DNA from: CAVZLD01 sp964522605
GTDB lineage: Bacteria; Planctomycetota; Planctomycetia; Pirellulales; Pirellulaceae
Direction of reading: 5' to 3'
DNA length: 13,392 nucleotides
Assembly: GCA_964522605.1 (NCBI GenBank)
Contig: CAZFWV010000183.1
Coordinates: 1-13,392 of the forward strand
The notes below the pieces were generated by a model. The model worked only from the letters and a program-made list of their open reading frames with translations. It was not told where the DNA came from and searched no databases. The translations under genes were made by a program, and so were the position numbers. Shown in pieces: positions 6,041 through 13,392 of the stretch. The number at the start of each line of letters is the position of its first letter. Positions within the stretch are counted from its first letter, which is position 1.

Positions 6041-7537
6041 TCAGTCCCACCACCACTGGCCTTCGGCCAACTCATCCAGACGGATCTTCTCTCGCTGATT
6101 CGCGACGGCGCCATCTTCGTCCGGTCGAACGTGCTCGACCGAGACGGCTTTCAGCGGCTGGATGTGCACACCACCGCCCACCGGCGTCAGCAACCGGCTG
6201 CCCTTCCAAACCGCGTTGACCGCAGTCTCAACCTGTTTCGGCGCGGCGTAGATCTCCACTGGCATCAGGCGCTCGTTGCCCAGAATCTCCATCGTCCATC
6301 CAGCTTGGCCGTAGTAATCCTGCTGCTGAATGTACGCCGCCGCCACCAACATGTCGATCAGATTCCGCAGCTGAGCATAAACCGGCACTTGCCGGGCGAT
6401 CTCGGCATACTTCCGCGTAAAGGATTCGACGAACAGTCGACTTGCTCGGTCGACTGCCCCTGAGTTGGCGCGAGTTCCATCGGCCCGGACCAATTCATCG
6501 ACATTGACCAACTTAACACCGTCTCCCACCAGCTGAATGGCCAAGCCGTCGTCACTCACCAGCAGCGACTCATAATCCGGTACGAAATACCATCGCTGCA
6601 GGGCGTTGCGGGAAACACTACTAGGACTGGCGCGATCGATGTACGTATTAATCCGAACCGGCAGTTGCTCCAAACCGATTCCGACCAACTTCATGCGATA
6701 ATCGGCTTCCACCAGCACATTCGCGAAATGGGTTTTGGGAGAAATACCCGTCACGGTGACCGTTTGCAGACCAAGGTTGCTTCGCAGGCCTTCGACAATC
6801 CGTCGCGTGTCCGCGGGAACCGCTCGCGAGCCGAATTGCTGCAAAAACTGCTGCATCTTTTGTAGCCCTTCGGTCGTTGGGTCGATCGAGACGCCGACGG
6901 TACCAACGGGGCGAGCATTGGGGCCGTAGGTCCTCAGTGCCACCAAAAGGTCCTCCAGCTGCAACACGGCCTGACCTGTCGCAATTCCCACAGGCCGATT
7001 GAGTTCGTCCAGCATCATGCCTTCGGCCGGACCCGCAATCACGATGTCCTTGGTCTCGGGATAATAGAAAACGTACTGCAGCTCCGTCAGGCCAGCCAGG
7101 TAGAGCATCTCATCCGTCGGACCTTGGCCGAGCGCCAATTGACGACCAATCGCCTGCTCCAACCGATTCAATGAAACTTTCCGCAATTCACTGGGACGCG
7201 CCAGATCGGGGTTGAGGCCCGCCTGTGCCTCGAGACGTCGGCGACGATTCAGTGTGCCCGTCTGATCGACACCGGCCTTCATCCGCAGCACTCCCTCGGC
7301 GTTGACCACGACCCCAGCGCCCGGGATGTCGCCCAGAATCACGGTGTCGCCGTTGTCGCCCGTGTCGCCATTGTCCCCCGTGTCGCCGTTGTCGCCGTTA
7401 TCACCGTTGTCGCCGTCATCTTGAGCCACCGCCCAGCTGCCCAGCGGAGCAAGATCCATCGCGGGACCCGCAAGAAATGCGGCGAACAGAAGGAACGCCA
7501 GCAGACAAACCCAACTAGGCCTAGAAATACGATCCAT
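6041..7537 (-). CDS. Secreted DUF1598-like protein with a Gly-Asp-Asn/Thr repeat
   Basis: The protein is 498 residues when started at the ATG at 7537, which has AAAAGG nine bases upstream. The longer frame to 7642 is rejected because the signal peptide would then be internal. Residues 1-38 form a signal peptide, with basic residues, then the core VCLLAFLLFAAFLAG and a likely cleavage site after WAVA. Eight uninterrupted Gly-Asp-Asn/Thr triplets follow at about residues 42-65. The rest is a large soluble domain; YYPETKDIVIAGPAEGM and the surrounding region look like DUF1598, a family of unknown function I know from Rhodopirellula-type genomes. Function is unknown; export to the periplasm or surface is inferred. 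The gene is on the same strand as dnaE but 556 repeat-filled bases away, so it probably has its own promoter (7658-7685). Confidence 0.82.
   Translation of the reverse strand: MDRISRPSWVCLLAFLLFAAFLAGPAMDLAPLGSWAVAQDDGDNGDNGDNGDTGDNGDTGDNGDTVILGDIPGAGVVVNAEGVLRMKAGVDQTGTLNRRRRLEAQAGLNPDLARPSELRKVSLNRLEQAIGRQLALGQGPTDEMLYLAGLTELQYVFYYPETKDIVIAGPAEGMMLDELNRPVGIATGQAVLQLEDLLVALRTYGPNARPVGTVGVSIDPTTEGLQKMQQFLQQFGSRAVPADTRRIVEGLRSNLGLQTVTVTGISPKTHFANVLVEADYRMKLVGIGLEQLPVRINTYIDRASPSSVSRNALQRWYFVPDYESLLVSDDGLAIQLVGDGVKLVNVDELVRADGTRANSGAVDRASRLFVESFTRKYAEIARQVPVYAQLRNLIDMLVAAAYIQQQDYYGQAGWTMEILGNERLMPVEIYAAPKQVETAVNAVWKGSRLLTPVGGGVHIQPLKAVSVEHVRPDEDGAVANQREKIRLDELAEGQWWWD
7343..7414 (-). repeat. 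Tandem 9-base repeat encoding eight Gly-Asp-Asn/Thr triplets
   Basis: Eight in-frame units encode GDN or GDT directly after the signal peptide of the DUF1598-like protein. Codons vary between units (GGC, GGT, GGG; GAC, GAT; AAC, AAT, ACG, ACC), so the protein repeat has probably been under selection and is not a very recent expansion. It gives an acidic spacer that could bind calcium or hold the domain off the membrane; both are inferences. Confidence 0.92.
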
Positions 7538-7657
7538 GGAACACACCTTTTCGGTTTCGGTTCTCAGAAGCGAGCGATGGGGCAGAGACGCCGATTGCGT
7601 AATTCGATCCCCACGCCGGCACCGGTCGAACCGTGACGGCACGGAATCTTCCTAAGT

Positions 7658-7685
7658 TGTATACCATTCTGATCTTAATTGTCCC
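7658..7685 (-). promoter_or_regulatory. Candidate promoter for the DUF1598-like gene
   Basis: On the minus strand GGGACA (7680-7685) and TATACA (7658-7663) are 16 bases apart, with TGG just before the -10 giving an extended -10 form. Transcription would start about 115 bases before the ATG at 7537. Confidence 0.42.
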
Positions 7686-7764
7686 AGCCAGCAAAAGCAA
7701 GCAATCCAGGCGAACAGGGTAAGGTCGCCAAATAGGGAACACTTCAACGGCCTGTACCGGGCCT

Positions 7765-7795
7765 GCGGCCACACACATTGCCTGTCCCTGCGTTG
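7765..7795 (+). repeat. 31-base direct repeat, copy 1
   Basis: Identical to 7910-7940 except for one base (position 7771, A instead of G). The shared sequence contains CACACATTGCCTGTCCCTG. Confidence 0.9.
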
Positions 7796-7909
7796 GGGAT
7801 GACTTTGTGGGGAATGGCCGCGGATACGCGCGGATTGGCGCAGAGCCGAGAAGGGGGCTACCCGGCGGAGGGGCTTGTGCGGTGGTGGACCTCGAGAGGG
7901 TTGAAGGTC

Positions 7910-7940
7910 GCGGCCGCACACATTGCCTGTCCCTGCGTTG
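7910..7940 (+). repeat. 31-base direct repeat, copy 2
   Basis: Second copy, 145 bases after the first, with one mismatch. It ends 18 bases before the inverted repeat at 7959. Confidence 0.9.
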
Positions 7941-7958
7941 TGCGACGGATCACCCCAA

Positions 7959-8033
7959 TTCGTTTAACGGCAAGCCGCAGGCGTCGGCGGGCACGAGACA
8001 GAAATCGTCGCCTGCGGCTTGCCGTTAAACGAA
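7959..8033. repeat. Perfect 25-base inverted repeat after dnaE
   Basis: Arms 7959-7983 and 8009-8033 are exact reverse complements around a 25-base loop. Each arm contains AACGGCAAGCCGCAGGC, in which GCC-GCA-GGC can form a tiny internal hairpin. The near arm begins 60 bases after the dnaE stop, so it would appear in the 3' end of the dnaE transcript. No T-run follows on the minus strand. I recall this core from many planctomycete spacers. Confidence 0.93.
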
Positions 8034-8093
8034 AATCGGGCCGGATGCGGCAAACAGACCTGGCGGGGGGGGATGAGACGGACTTCGAGGTGA

Positions 8094-11000
8094 TCAAGAG
8101 GCGATCGGGCTGGGGGTGCCGTTCCCGTTCCTCCGGTTCGGCACCGGCCGACGGCGCGACGCGACTCCGTTCCCGTTGGTGCTCAGCGGTCGAAAGTTGC
8201 CCGACCCCAACAGGTCATCGACGCGGGCGCGCATCTCGGCATTGACGGATACCCGCAGCTTGTTGCATCGCAACTGCGCGCGACTGCCATCTGCCAGCAG
8301 CAGGACCAGTTGCACCTCGCAATTGCCCGGATAACCGCGCAGAATCTCGCGCAACTGGCTCAGCGTCTGCGGCCCCAGCCGGTCTTCCTGAACTCGAATC
8401 AGGACGGCCCGAGTATACCGTGCATCAAGCTGGTCGATGGGAATCAACTCATTCACAATCAGATTCGCCTCATCCACGCTCCCGCGTCGGTCGATGGTCC
8501 CCCGGACAGCGACAATCGCTTCCGCTTCGACGAGGGCGCCGTAGCGCAGGAAATCATCCGGCCACAGAATGCAGCGAATCGCACCGTGCATATCTTCGAG
8601 GTCGAAGTTGGCATATTTTGTGGCGGTGCTCCCGGGCCGCATTTTTCGGACATGGGCGATCTTGATGGAGGAGAGCATTCCGCCCAACATGACTTCCGCG
8701 CGATCTGGCACGTCACTCAAATCGGCGGTCGTATGCGTGCAGAAGGTCTCCAACTGGACTCGATGTTCCTCCAGCGGGTGACTACTCAGATAAAACCCGA
8801 GAACTTCCTTCTCGCACTGCAACTTATCGTGCTCGGGCCACTCGGGAACATCGGGCATCGGCGCTGGTGGAGCGGCAACGGAATCCTCCAGCAGATCGGC
8901 GAACAGATTCTTTTGCCCCGACCGCTTATCTGCCAGCGCCGCAGCCCCGGATTGAATTGCCCGTTCCAGTACGGCCGTCAGTGCCGCGCGGTGGGCCCCC
9001 AGGCTGTCGAATGCGCCCGCCTTAATCAATGTTTCGATGGTGGATCGGTTGCAGACAGTTGGATCCACCCGCTCGCAGAAGTCGAACAGATCTCGGAAGG
9101 GCCCTATTTGGCGACGCGACGCAACGATCGCTTCCGCCGCGGAGCCACCGCATCCCTTGATGGCGGAGAGTGCGAAGTGAATTCGACCGTTTTCGACCAG
9201 AAAATCGACATCGCTGCGATTCACATCCGGCGGAACGATCTCGATCCCCATGCGCGCACAGTCCTCCATATGCTCGACCAGGGAATCCTTCTTCTTGAAA
9301 TTGCGTCCGGGAATGTCACCCGACAACAGCGCGGCCATGAACTCGACCGGGTAATGTGTTTTGAGGTAAGCCGTCTGATAGGCAATCAGGGCATAGGCCG
9401 TACTGTGCGATTTATTGAATCCGTATCCGGCAAACTTCAGGATCAGATTCCAGATTTCTTCGGCATCCTTCTTGTCCAGGCCATTGCTGACGGAACCTTC
9501 CACGAATCGTTCGTAGTTGGCGGCGATGATCGCCTCTTTTTTCTTGCTGATTGCCTTGATGCACGTATACGCTTTGGCCAACTCGATTCCGCCCAGGCGA
9601 TTGAGAATCCGCATCACCTGTTCTTGATAGACCATCACGCCGTGCGTCTCACCCAGAATCTCTTCCAGCACCGGGTGTTTGTACTCCGGTTGTTTTCTTC
9701 CGTGCTTGACGGCCACGTAGTCATCGACCATACCGCCTTCGAGCGGGCCTGGACGATAGAGCGCGTTTGTGGCGATGATGTCACGGAAGTGGTCGGGCTT
9801 CATCCGCTGCAACAGATCGCGAATACCACCGCTTTCGAGCTGGAACACGCCCTTGGTTTCTCCGCGTTGCAGCAGCGCAAAGGTAGGCTGGTCGTCCATC
9901 GGCAGGCGATGCAGATCAAGACGCTGTTCGGTGGTCTGCTCAATCAGGTCGACCGCCTTGCGCAGAATGGTCAGATTCCGCAGGCCGAGAAAATCCATCT
10001 TCAGCAGGCCGGCGGCCTCGACATCTCCCATCGACCACTGCGTAATGATGTCGTCCTTGCCAGAGACTCGGCACAACGGCACGTACTCGGTGAGCGGCTT
10101 GTCCGCGATCACGACGGCGGCAGCGTGCGTTCCTACGTTTCGCGCCAGTCCTTCGATCTTGCGCGCCAAATCCAGCAACTCACGAATTTCACCGTCCTGC
10201 TCATAGGCGCCGCGCAAGTCTTCACTTTTCTGCAGCGCGCTGTCGAGCGTGATGTGCAGCTCCTCTGGCACCATGTTCGTGACTTCGTTCACACGAGCCA
10301 GCGGAATCCCGAGTGCCCGGCCCACATCCTTGATTGCCGCCCGAGCAGCGAGGGTGCCGAACGTACCGATTTGCGCAACGTTGTCTTCGCCGTATTTGTC
10401 CTTGACGTACCGCATCACGTCGGCGCGTCGTTCCTTGCAAAAGTCAATATCAATATCCGGCGCTTCCAGCCGACTTTCATCCAGGAACCGTTCGAAGAGC
10501 AGGTCATAGGTAATCGGACAGACGTGGCTCAGATACAGCGCATAGCAAACCAGCGCGCCAACACCGCTGCCGCGTGCCGTCGCTGGGATTTCCATCTCGC
10601 GTGCCTTCCGGACGAAATCCCAGACGATCAGGAAGTAATTGGGAAAACCAAGTTTATTGATCACACCAAGTTCGCGATCGAGCCGTTCCATGACGACATC
10701 CGACAACTCGCCGTCTGGCATCATCTGTTCGTTGCCGGCATATCTCTCCCGGAGCCCCTGAATGCAGATCTCCCGCAAGAACTCTTCGGCCGTTTGATTG
10801 GCGGGCAGCGGTGAATAGGTCGGGAAGTGTCGGCGGCCCAGCTGCAGATCGATCTCGACGCTGTCGGCGATCTCCTGGCTGCGAGCGACGGCATCTTCCA
10901 GCCCGGGGAACGCCCGATACATCTCCTCCGGACTGCGCAAAAAATACTCATTGCCATCCATCCGCATCCGTGTCGTATCGGTGCGGAATTTTCCGGTGTT

Positions 11001-11696
11001 GATGCACAGCATCACATCCTGCGCCTCGGCATCTTCGCGGTCGGCGTAGTGGGCATCACTCGTAGCGACTAGCGGCAATCCAAGTTTTTCGGCAACGCGC
11101 AGCGAGCCTTCCATCGCCAACCGCTGGATTTCGATGCCGTTATTCTGGATTTCGATGAAATAGCGCGGACCAAAGACCGACTCAAACCAACGCGCAATCT
11201 CCATCGCCTCGGCAAAATCCTCGTCCGACGTCAGGCCCCCCCGCAGCAGCGTGCGACTCAATTCGCCCGACACACAACCACTCAGACACACGATGCCCTC
11301 GTTGTGCTCCTCCAACAGTTGTTTGTCGATCCGCGGCTTGAAGTAAAAGCCTTCGAGGTAGGCGACGGAGGCCATCTTGACGAGGTTCTGAAATCCGGTC
11401 CGGTTTTGGGCCAGCAGCGTCAGGTGATAACTGGATTCCTTCGCCCGCCCCGCGTCTTTTTGCAGCCGGCTGCCCGGCGCGATATAGGCTTCGTAACCGA
11501 TGATCGGATTCAGATCTGCCGCTTTTGCTTTTCGATAGAACTCGAGCGCACCATGCAGATTTCCGTGGTCCGTCAGGGCGAGGGCGTTCATGCCCCGTTC
11601 TTTCGCCCGTTTCACCAGTTTGTCGATCGATCCCGCTCCATCGAGCAAGCTGTAATGGCTGTGGCAATGCAGATGAACGAAAGGATGCGATGTCAT
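8094..11696 (-). CDS. dnaE: DNA polymerase III alpha subunit (DnaE)
   Basis: This is the replicative polymerase subunit, 1200 residues from the ATG at 11696; GGAG lies about ten bases upstream, and the longer frame only adds a non-family leader. The N-terminal PHP domain opens HLHCHSHYSLLDG. It keeps the full putative metal set: H10, H12, D19, H44, E69, H91, C141, D214 and H216. The polymerase core has RGSGVGALVCYAL near 375, the catalytic aspartates D416 and D418 in PDIDIDF, and a third at D568 in KMDFLGL. The beta-clamp motif QKNLF is at 928-932, followed by an OB fold (about 1000-1090) and a C-terminal domain. The last 30 residues are a basic, Asn/Gly-rich tail, probably disordered. Length and order match DnaE1, not the error-prone DnaE2. 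On the minus strand TAGAAT (11737-11742) could be a -10 box, but I see no good -35. Confidence 0.98.
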   Translation of the reverse strand: MTSHPFVHLHCHSHYSLLDGAGSIDKLVKRAKERGMNALALTDHGNLHGALEFYRKAKAADLNPIIGYEAYIAPGSRLQKDAGRAKESSYHLTLLAQNRTGFQNLVKMASVAYLEGFYFKPRIDKQLLEEHNEGIVCLSGCVSGELSRTLLRGGLTSDEDFAEAMEIARWFESVFGPRYFIEIQNNGIEIQRLAMEGSLRVAEKLGLPLVATSDAHYADREDAEAQDVMLCINTGKFRTDTTRMRMDGNEYFLRSPEEMYRAFPGLEDAVARSQEIADSVEIDLQLGRRHFPTYSPLPANQTAEEFLREICIQGLRERYAGNEQMMPDGELSDVVMERLDRELGVINKLGFPNYFLIVWDFVRKAREMEIPATARGSGVGALVCYALYLSHVCPITYDLLFERFLDESRLEAPDIDIDFCKERRADVMRYVKDKYGEDNVAQIGTFGTLAARAAIKDVGRALGIPLARVNEVTNMVPEELHITLDSALQKSEDLRGAYEQDGEIRELLDLARKIEGLARNVGTHAAAVVIADKPLTEYVPLCRVSGKDDIITQWSMGDVEAAGLLKMDFLGLRNLTILRKAVDLIEQTTEQRLDLHRLPMDDQPTFALLQRGETKGVFQLESGGIRDLLQRMKPDHFRDIIATNALYRPGPLEGGMVDDYVAVKHGRKQPEYKHPVLEEILGETHGVMVYQEQVMRILNRLGGIELAKAYTCIKAISKKKEAIIAANYERFVEGSVSNGLDKKDAEEIWNLILKFAGYGFNKSHSTAYALIAYQTAYLKTHYPVEFMAALLSGDIPGRNFKKKDSLVEHMEDCARMGIEIVPPDVNRSDVDFLVENGRIHFALSAIKGCGGSAAEAIVASRRQIGPFRDLFDFCERVDPTVCNRSTIETLIKAGAFDSLGAHRAALTAVLERAIQSGAAALADKRSGQKNLFADLLEDSVAAPPAPMPDVPEWPEHDKLQCEKEVLGFYLSSHPLEEHRVQLETFCTHTTADLSDVPDRAEVMLGGMLSSIKIAHVRKMRPGSTATKYANFDLEDMHGAIRCILWPDDFLRYGALVEAEAIVAVRGTIDRRGSVDEANLIVNELIPIDQLDARYTRAVLIRVQEDRLGPQTLSQLREILRGYPGNCEVQLVLLLADGSRAQLRCNKLRVSVNAEMRARVDDLLGSGNFRPLSTNGNGVASRRRPVPNRRNGNGTPSPIAS

Positions 11697-11945
11697 CGCA
11701 GCGGCTCCATCCAATAGAAATGCAAACGAAGACCGCATTCTAAACCAGAACGCTCGATCGCGGAACCGGCGCCGTCGTGTGGTGAGCAATCCGGAAGCGC
11801 AACAAAATCCGCGGAAAGAAAAAAGTCTCTTCCGGCATGCCTCTCAGGCCCTACCATCCCAGCCGGGTGGCAAGGCAGAAGCAGCGACGTCCAGGCACCA
11901 ACCCGTGGTTTTGGCTGGCCCGATGGAAATGCGTCATGGGAACAC

Positions 11946-11979
11946 GATTGAAGATTGCCGATTGATGATTTCTGATTGC
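11946..11979 (+). repeat. GATTG-rich degenerate repeat, forward
   Basis: The stretch repeats a GATTG/GATGA core every seven to nine bases. Similar low-complexity blocks are familiar from planctomycete spacers. Confidence 0.5.
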
Positions 11980-12065
11980 TAAAGGAGAAAAACTGACGAG
12001 CGCGCCTACGAACGGAAATGACGATTCTGTCGATCCACCGTCGTCCGCATGGCATGCTACTTCGC

Positions 12066-12099
12066 AAATCAACAATCGTCATTCATCACTCGTCAATCC
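12066..12099 (-). repeat. GATTG-rich degenerate repeat, inverted
   Basis: Read on the minus strand this repeats GATTGACGA, GATGAATGACGATTG and GATT, the same core as 11946-11979. The two form a loose inverted pair about 85 bases apart. Confidence 0.48.
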
Positions 12100-12171
12100 A
12101 CTCGGCCCGCCGGTTCGGCAAAGCCGACCCGCGGCACATGGCTGTCGACCGCAGGTTGAACACGCGTTCCT

Positions 12172-12888
12172 TCAGATCGGCCCATCATCCAGTGGAAACG
12201 GTTCGTCCTCGTCCTCGTCGGACGGTTCGCCAATTTCGCGCAGGTAGAGTGACAAGCGGGCCTGGAGGTCGACGAGATTCTGCCACTGGCGCAGATCGAG
12301 CACGACTTCTTCGCGATCATCGTCAACACGTGCGGAGTTGAGCAATCGACGGATGCGAATATGGAGGTATTCGATCAGTTCGGACAGTTGTGCAGCCTGA
12401 CCGGGTCGGAGTCCGCCGGGAAGCTCTGGAGTCTGCAGAATATGGAGCGTAGCGTGGGGATCGTCGTCGTCACCCCACTTGAGTTCGAAGTCGAGCGAGG
12501 AGACGTTTTCCAAGCGTTTGAATTCATCTTCCTCCGCCGTCCCCGTCGGCGGCCGAGGCTTCCCGCGCAAGTCGGCCAGGCGACGAGCGATTTCGTCGCG
12601 CGAGCCGACCAACAGTACGCTTCGACCGACGGTAATCAGATCACCGTGCCGCAGGATCCGCAGCTGGATGTCCTCGCCGTTGACTCGCGTCCCGTTCGTG
12701 CTTTCCAGATCGGTCAGGACCAACCGGTGGTTGTCTTCCTGAATCTTGATATGGTAGCGACTAACGCGATCGTCATTCAATTGAACCGCGTTTCCTTCTT
12801 CGCGGCCAATCGTGATGGGCGGCTCCAAGCCCTCGTACACGCGACCACGATCGGCGCCGTCGAGAATCCGCAGGGTGATCGTTGTCAT
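12172..12888 (-). CDS. FHA-domain protein
   Basis: This 238-residue protein starts with a forkhead-associated domain, which binds phosphothreonine on partner proteins. The conserved residues are present: G28-R29 in ITIGREEGN, S43 and H46 in VSRYH, N65-G66-T67 in ESTNGT, and N70-G71. The domain covers about residues 4-95. A charged linker follows (95-130), then a helical segment (about 160-222), possibly a coiled coil that dimerises. The tail is strongly acidic (EPSDEDEDE). The ATG at 12888 is chosen because MTTITLRILDG is a normal FHA beginning; the longer frame adds an unrelated Arg/Cys-rich leader. There is no clear Shine-Dalgarno. It probably works with Ser/Thr kinases encoded elsewhere, which planctomycetes have in number. 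The partner cannot be read from this sequence. Confidence 0.9.
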   Translation of the reverse strand: MTTITLRILDGADRGRVYEGLEPPITIGREEGNAVQLNDDRVSRYHIKIQEDNHRLVLTDLESTNGTRVNGEDIQLRILRHGDLITVGRSVLLVGSRDEIARRLADLRGKPRPPTGTAEEDEFKRLENVSSLDFELKWGDDDDPHATLHILQTPELPGGLRPGQAAQLSELIEYLHIRIRRLLNSARVDDDREEVVLDLRQWQNLVDLQARLSLYLREIGEPSDEDEDEPFPLDDGPI

Positions 12889-13069
12889 CAACAGACGTTC
12901 AAGGTAGAAGAAACAAACCGCGACCGACAGAGATCGCCCGCCCCCCCGGACGCACCCGGCCTTTCCGCGCTTATAGCACCCCTGCGCCGCCGGGGTCAAG
13001 CGGCTTGGCCGTTCTGCGCGAGCGAGACTCACCGAACAAGCGGCTACCTCGGACCAAAAAGGGAGGACG

Positions 13070-13194
13070 GCCGCGGAGAGTCGCGGATTTTTGCGGAACG
13101 GAACTGGATCCTCGGCAACCCCGCTCGATTGCTGCAGTAATTCTCCAAAGTGCCGTTCCGCACGACTCCGCGCTTTTCCGCGTTCCTCCGCGGC
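13070..13194. repeat. CGCGGAG-rich imperfect inverted pair
   Basis: A left block at 13070-13103 and a right block at 13151-13194 are inverted. The outer ends pair as GCCGCGGAG with CTCCGCGGC, and the inner ends as TGCGGAACGG with CCGTTCCGCA; the middles differ by substitutions and an insertion in the right block. The loop is 47 bases. The purine-strand core (GCGGAG, GCGGAA) is a degenerate spacer repeat. Confidence 0.7.
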
Positions 13195-13259
13195 TCCCCT
13201 CCCTGGATTTCCGGTTGGTCCGCCTCACAACCTTGCATCCCGCCCGTTCCCGCGGCCCG

Positions 13260-13288
13260 TTGAAAAATCCCGGCAAACGACGTATCCT
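13260..13288 (+). promoter_or_regulatory. Promoter of tRNA-Arg
   Basis: TTGAAA (13260-13265) and TATCCT (13283-13288) lie 17 bases apart, and the mature tRNA begins 12 bases after the -10 box. Spacing and position are what a stable-RNA promoter should have. Confidence 0.65.
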
Positions 13289-13299
13289 CATGGGACCAC

Positions 13300-13373
13300 G
13301 CGCCCGTGGCGCAATTGGATAGCGCATCGGTCTTCGGAACCGAGGGTTGCAGGTTCGAATCCTGCCGGGCGTA
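13300..13373 (+). tRNA. tRNA-Arg, anticodon UCG
   Basis: A complete 74-base cloverleaf can be drawn: acceptor 13300-13306 with 13366-13372 (one G-T wobble at the end), D stem GCGC/GCGC (13309-13312, 13322-13325), anticodon stem 13327-13331 with 13339-13343, five-base variable loop, and T arm 13349-13365 with loop TTCGAAT. The anticodon is TCG at 13334-13336, reading arginine CGA. The discriminator is A13373, and CCA is not encoded, so it must be added enzymatically. Confidence 0.97.
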
Positions 13374-13392
13374 TTGGACTTACGACGATTCA

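Larger units (their letters stand above)
7538..8093. other. 556-base spacer between dnaE and the DUF1598-like gene
   Basis: No gene is supported here; the open frames on both strands run through repeats. It holds the candidate promoter at 7658-7685, a 31-base direct repeat (7765-7795 and 7910-7940) and a 25-base perfect inverted repeat (7959-8033). Confidence 0.6.
11697..12171. other. 475-base spacer between the FHA gene and dnaE
   Basis: No gene is supported in this spacer. The dnaE ribosome-binding site and probable promoter lie at its left end. Two GATTG-rich repeat stretches in opposite orientation lie at 11946-11979 and 12066-12099. Between them I see nothing recognisable. Confidence 0.55.
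12889..13299. other. 411-base spacer between the FHA gene and tRNA-Arg
   Basis: No gene is supported here. It contains a CGCGGAG-rich inverted pair (13070-13194) and the tRNA promoter at its right end. FHA transcription must begin somewhere in its left part, but I do not see a convincing promoter. Confidence 0.55.

Noticed and set aside
7778..8245. Plus-strand open frame of 155 codons
   Set aside because: It runs through the direct and inverted repeats and into the antisense of dnaE. The Arg-rich product is of the spurious type that these repeats generate.
8310..10814. Plus-strand open frame of 834 codons
   Set aside because: It lies wholly antisense to dnaE, whose motifs are unambiguous. 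Its translation has no recognisable domain, so it is a by-product of codon use on the other strand.
13334..13336. Possible different anticodon reading of the tRNA
   Set aside because: The five-base anticodon stem fixes a seven-base loop CTTCGGA, so the anticodon is TCG. Shifting it would break the stem.

Overview
The window looks like a stretch of a Planctomycetota chromosome, most likely from the Pirellulales. The basis is a DUF1598-type secreted protein (a family I know from Rhodopirellula-like genomes), short NfeD next to the flotillin FloA, genes kept apart by long spacers, and spacers filled with hairpin-forming repeats of the kind scattered through planctomycete genomes. I could not run a search, so the assignment rests on family recognition.

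Layout: positions 1-213 are spacer with a strong inverted repeat. The plus strand then carries a short NfeD-like membrane protein (214-771), floA (895-1938), an anchored protein of unknown function (2334-3071), a beta-hydroxyacid dehydrogenase (3285-4217), a stand-alone response-regulator receiver (4576-5013) and a 29-residue, extremely basic protein too short for ordinary gene callers (5673-5762). The minus strand carries a DUF1598-like secreted protein with a Gly-Asp-Asn/Thr repeat (6041-7537), dnaE for the replicative polymerase alpha subunit (8094-11696) and an FHA-domain protein (12172-12888). A plus-strand tRNA-Arg(UCG) closes the window (13300-13373).

NfeD and FloA form a recognised functional pair: membrane-microdomain scaffold and partner. 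The other genes are largely independent housekeeping or signalling genes, with no defence island, prophage, CRISPR array or biosynthetic cluster. The repeat content is the most unusual aspect. Nearly every longer spacer holds an inverted pair of short repeats, and at least three sequence families are clear. Two copies of one family begin with GTAG followed by a small hairpin with a GNRA-type loop, set as inverted pairs. This is the layout of REP/BIME elements mobilised by REP-associated tyrosine transposases, and one arm carries a compensatory base-pair change. The other notable item is the tiny basic protein, which has its own good promoter and resembles the AURKAIP1/COX24-type small ribosomal proteins.
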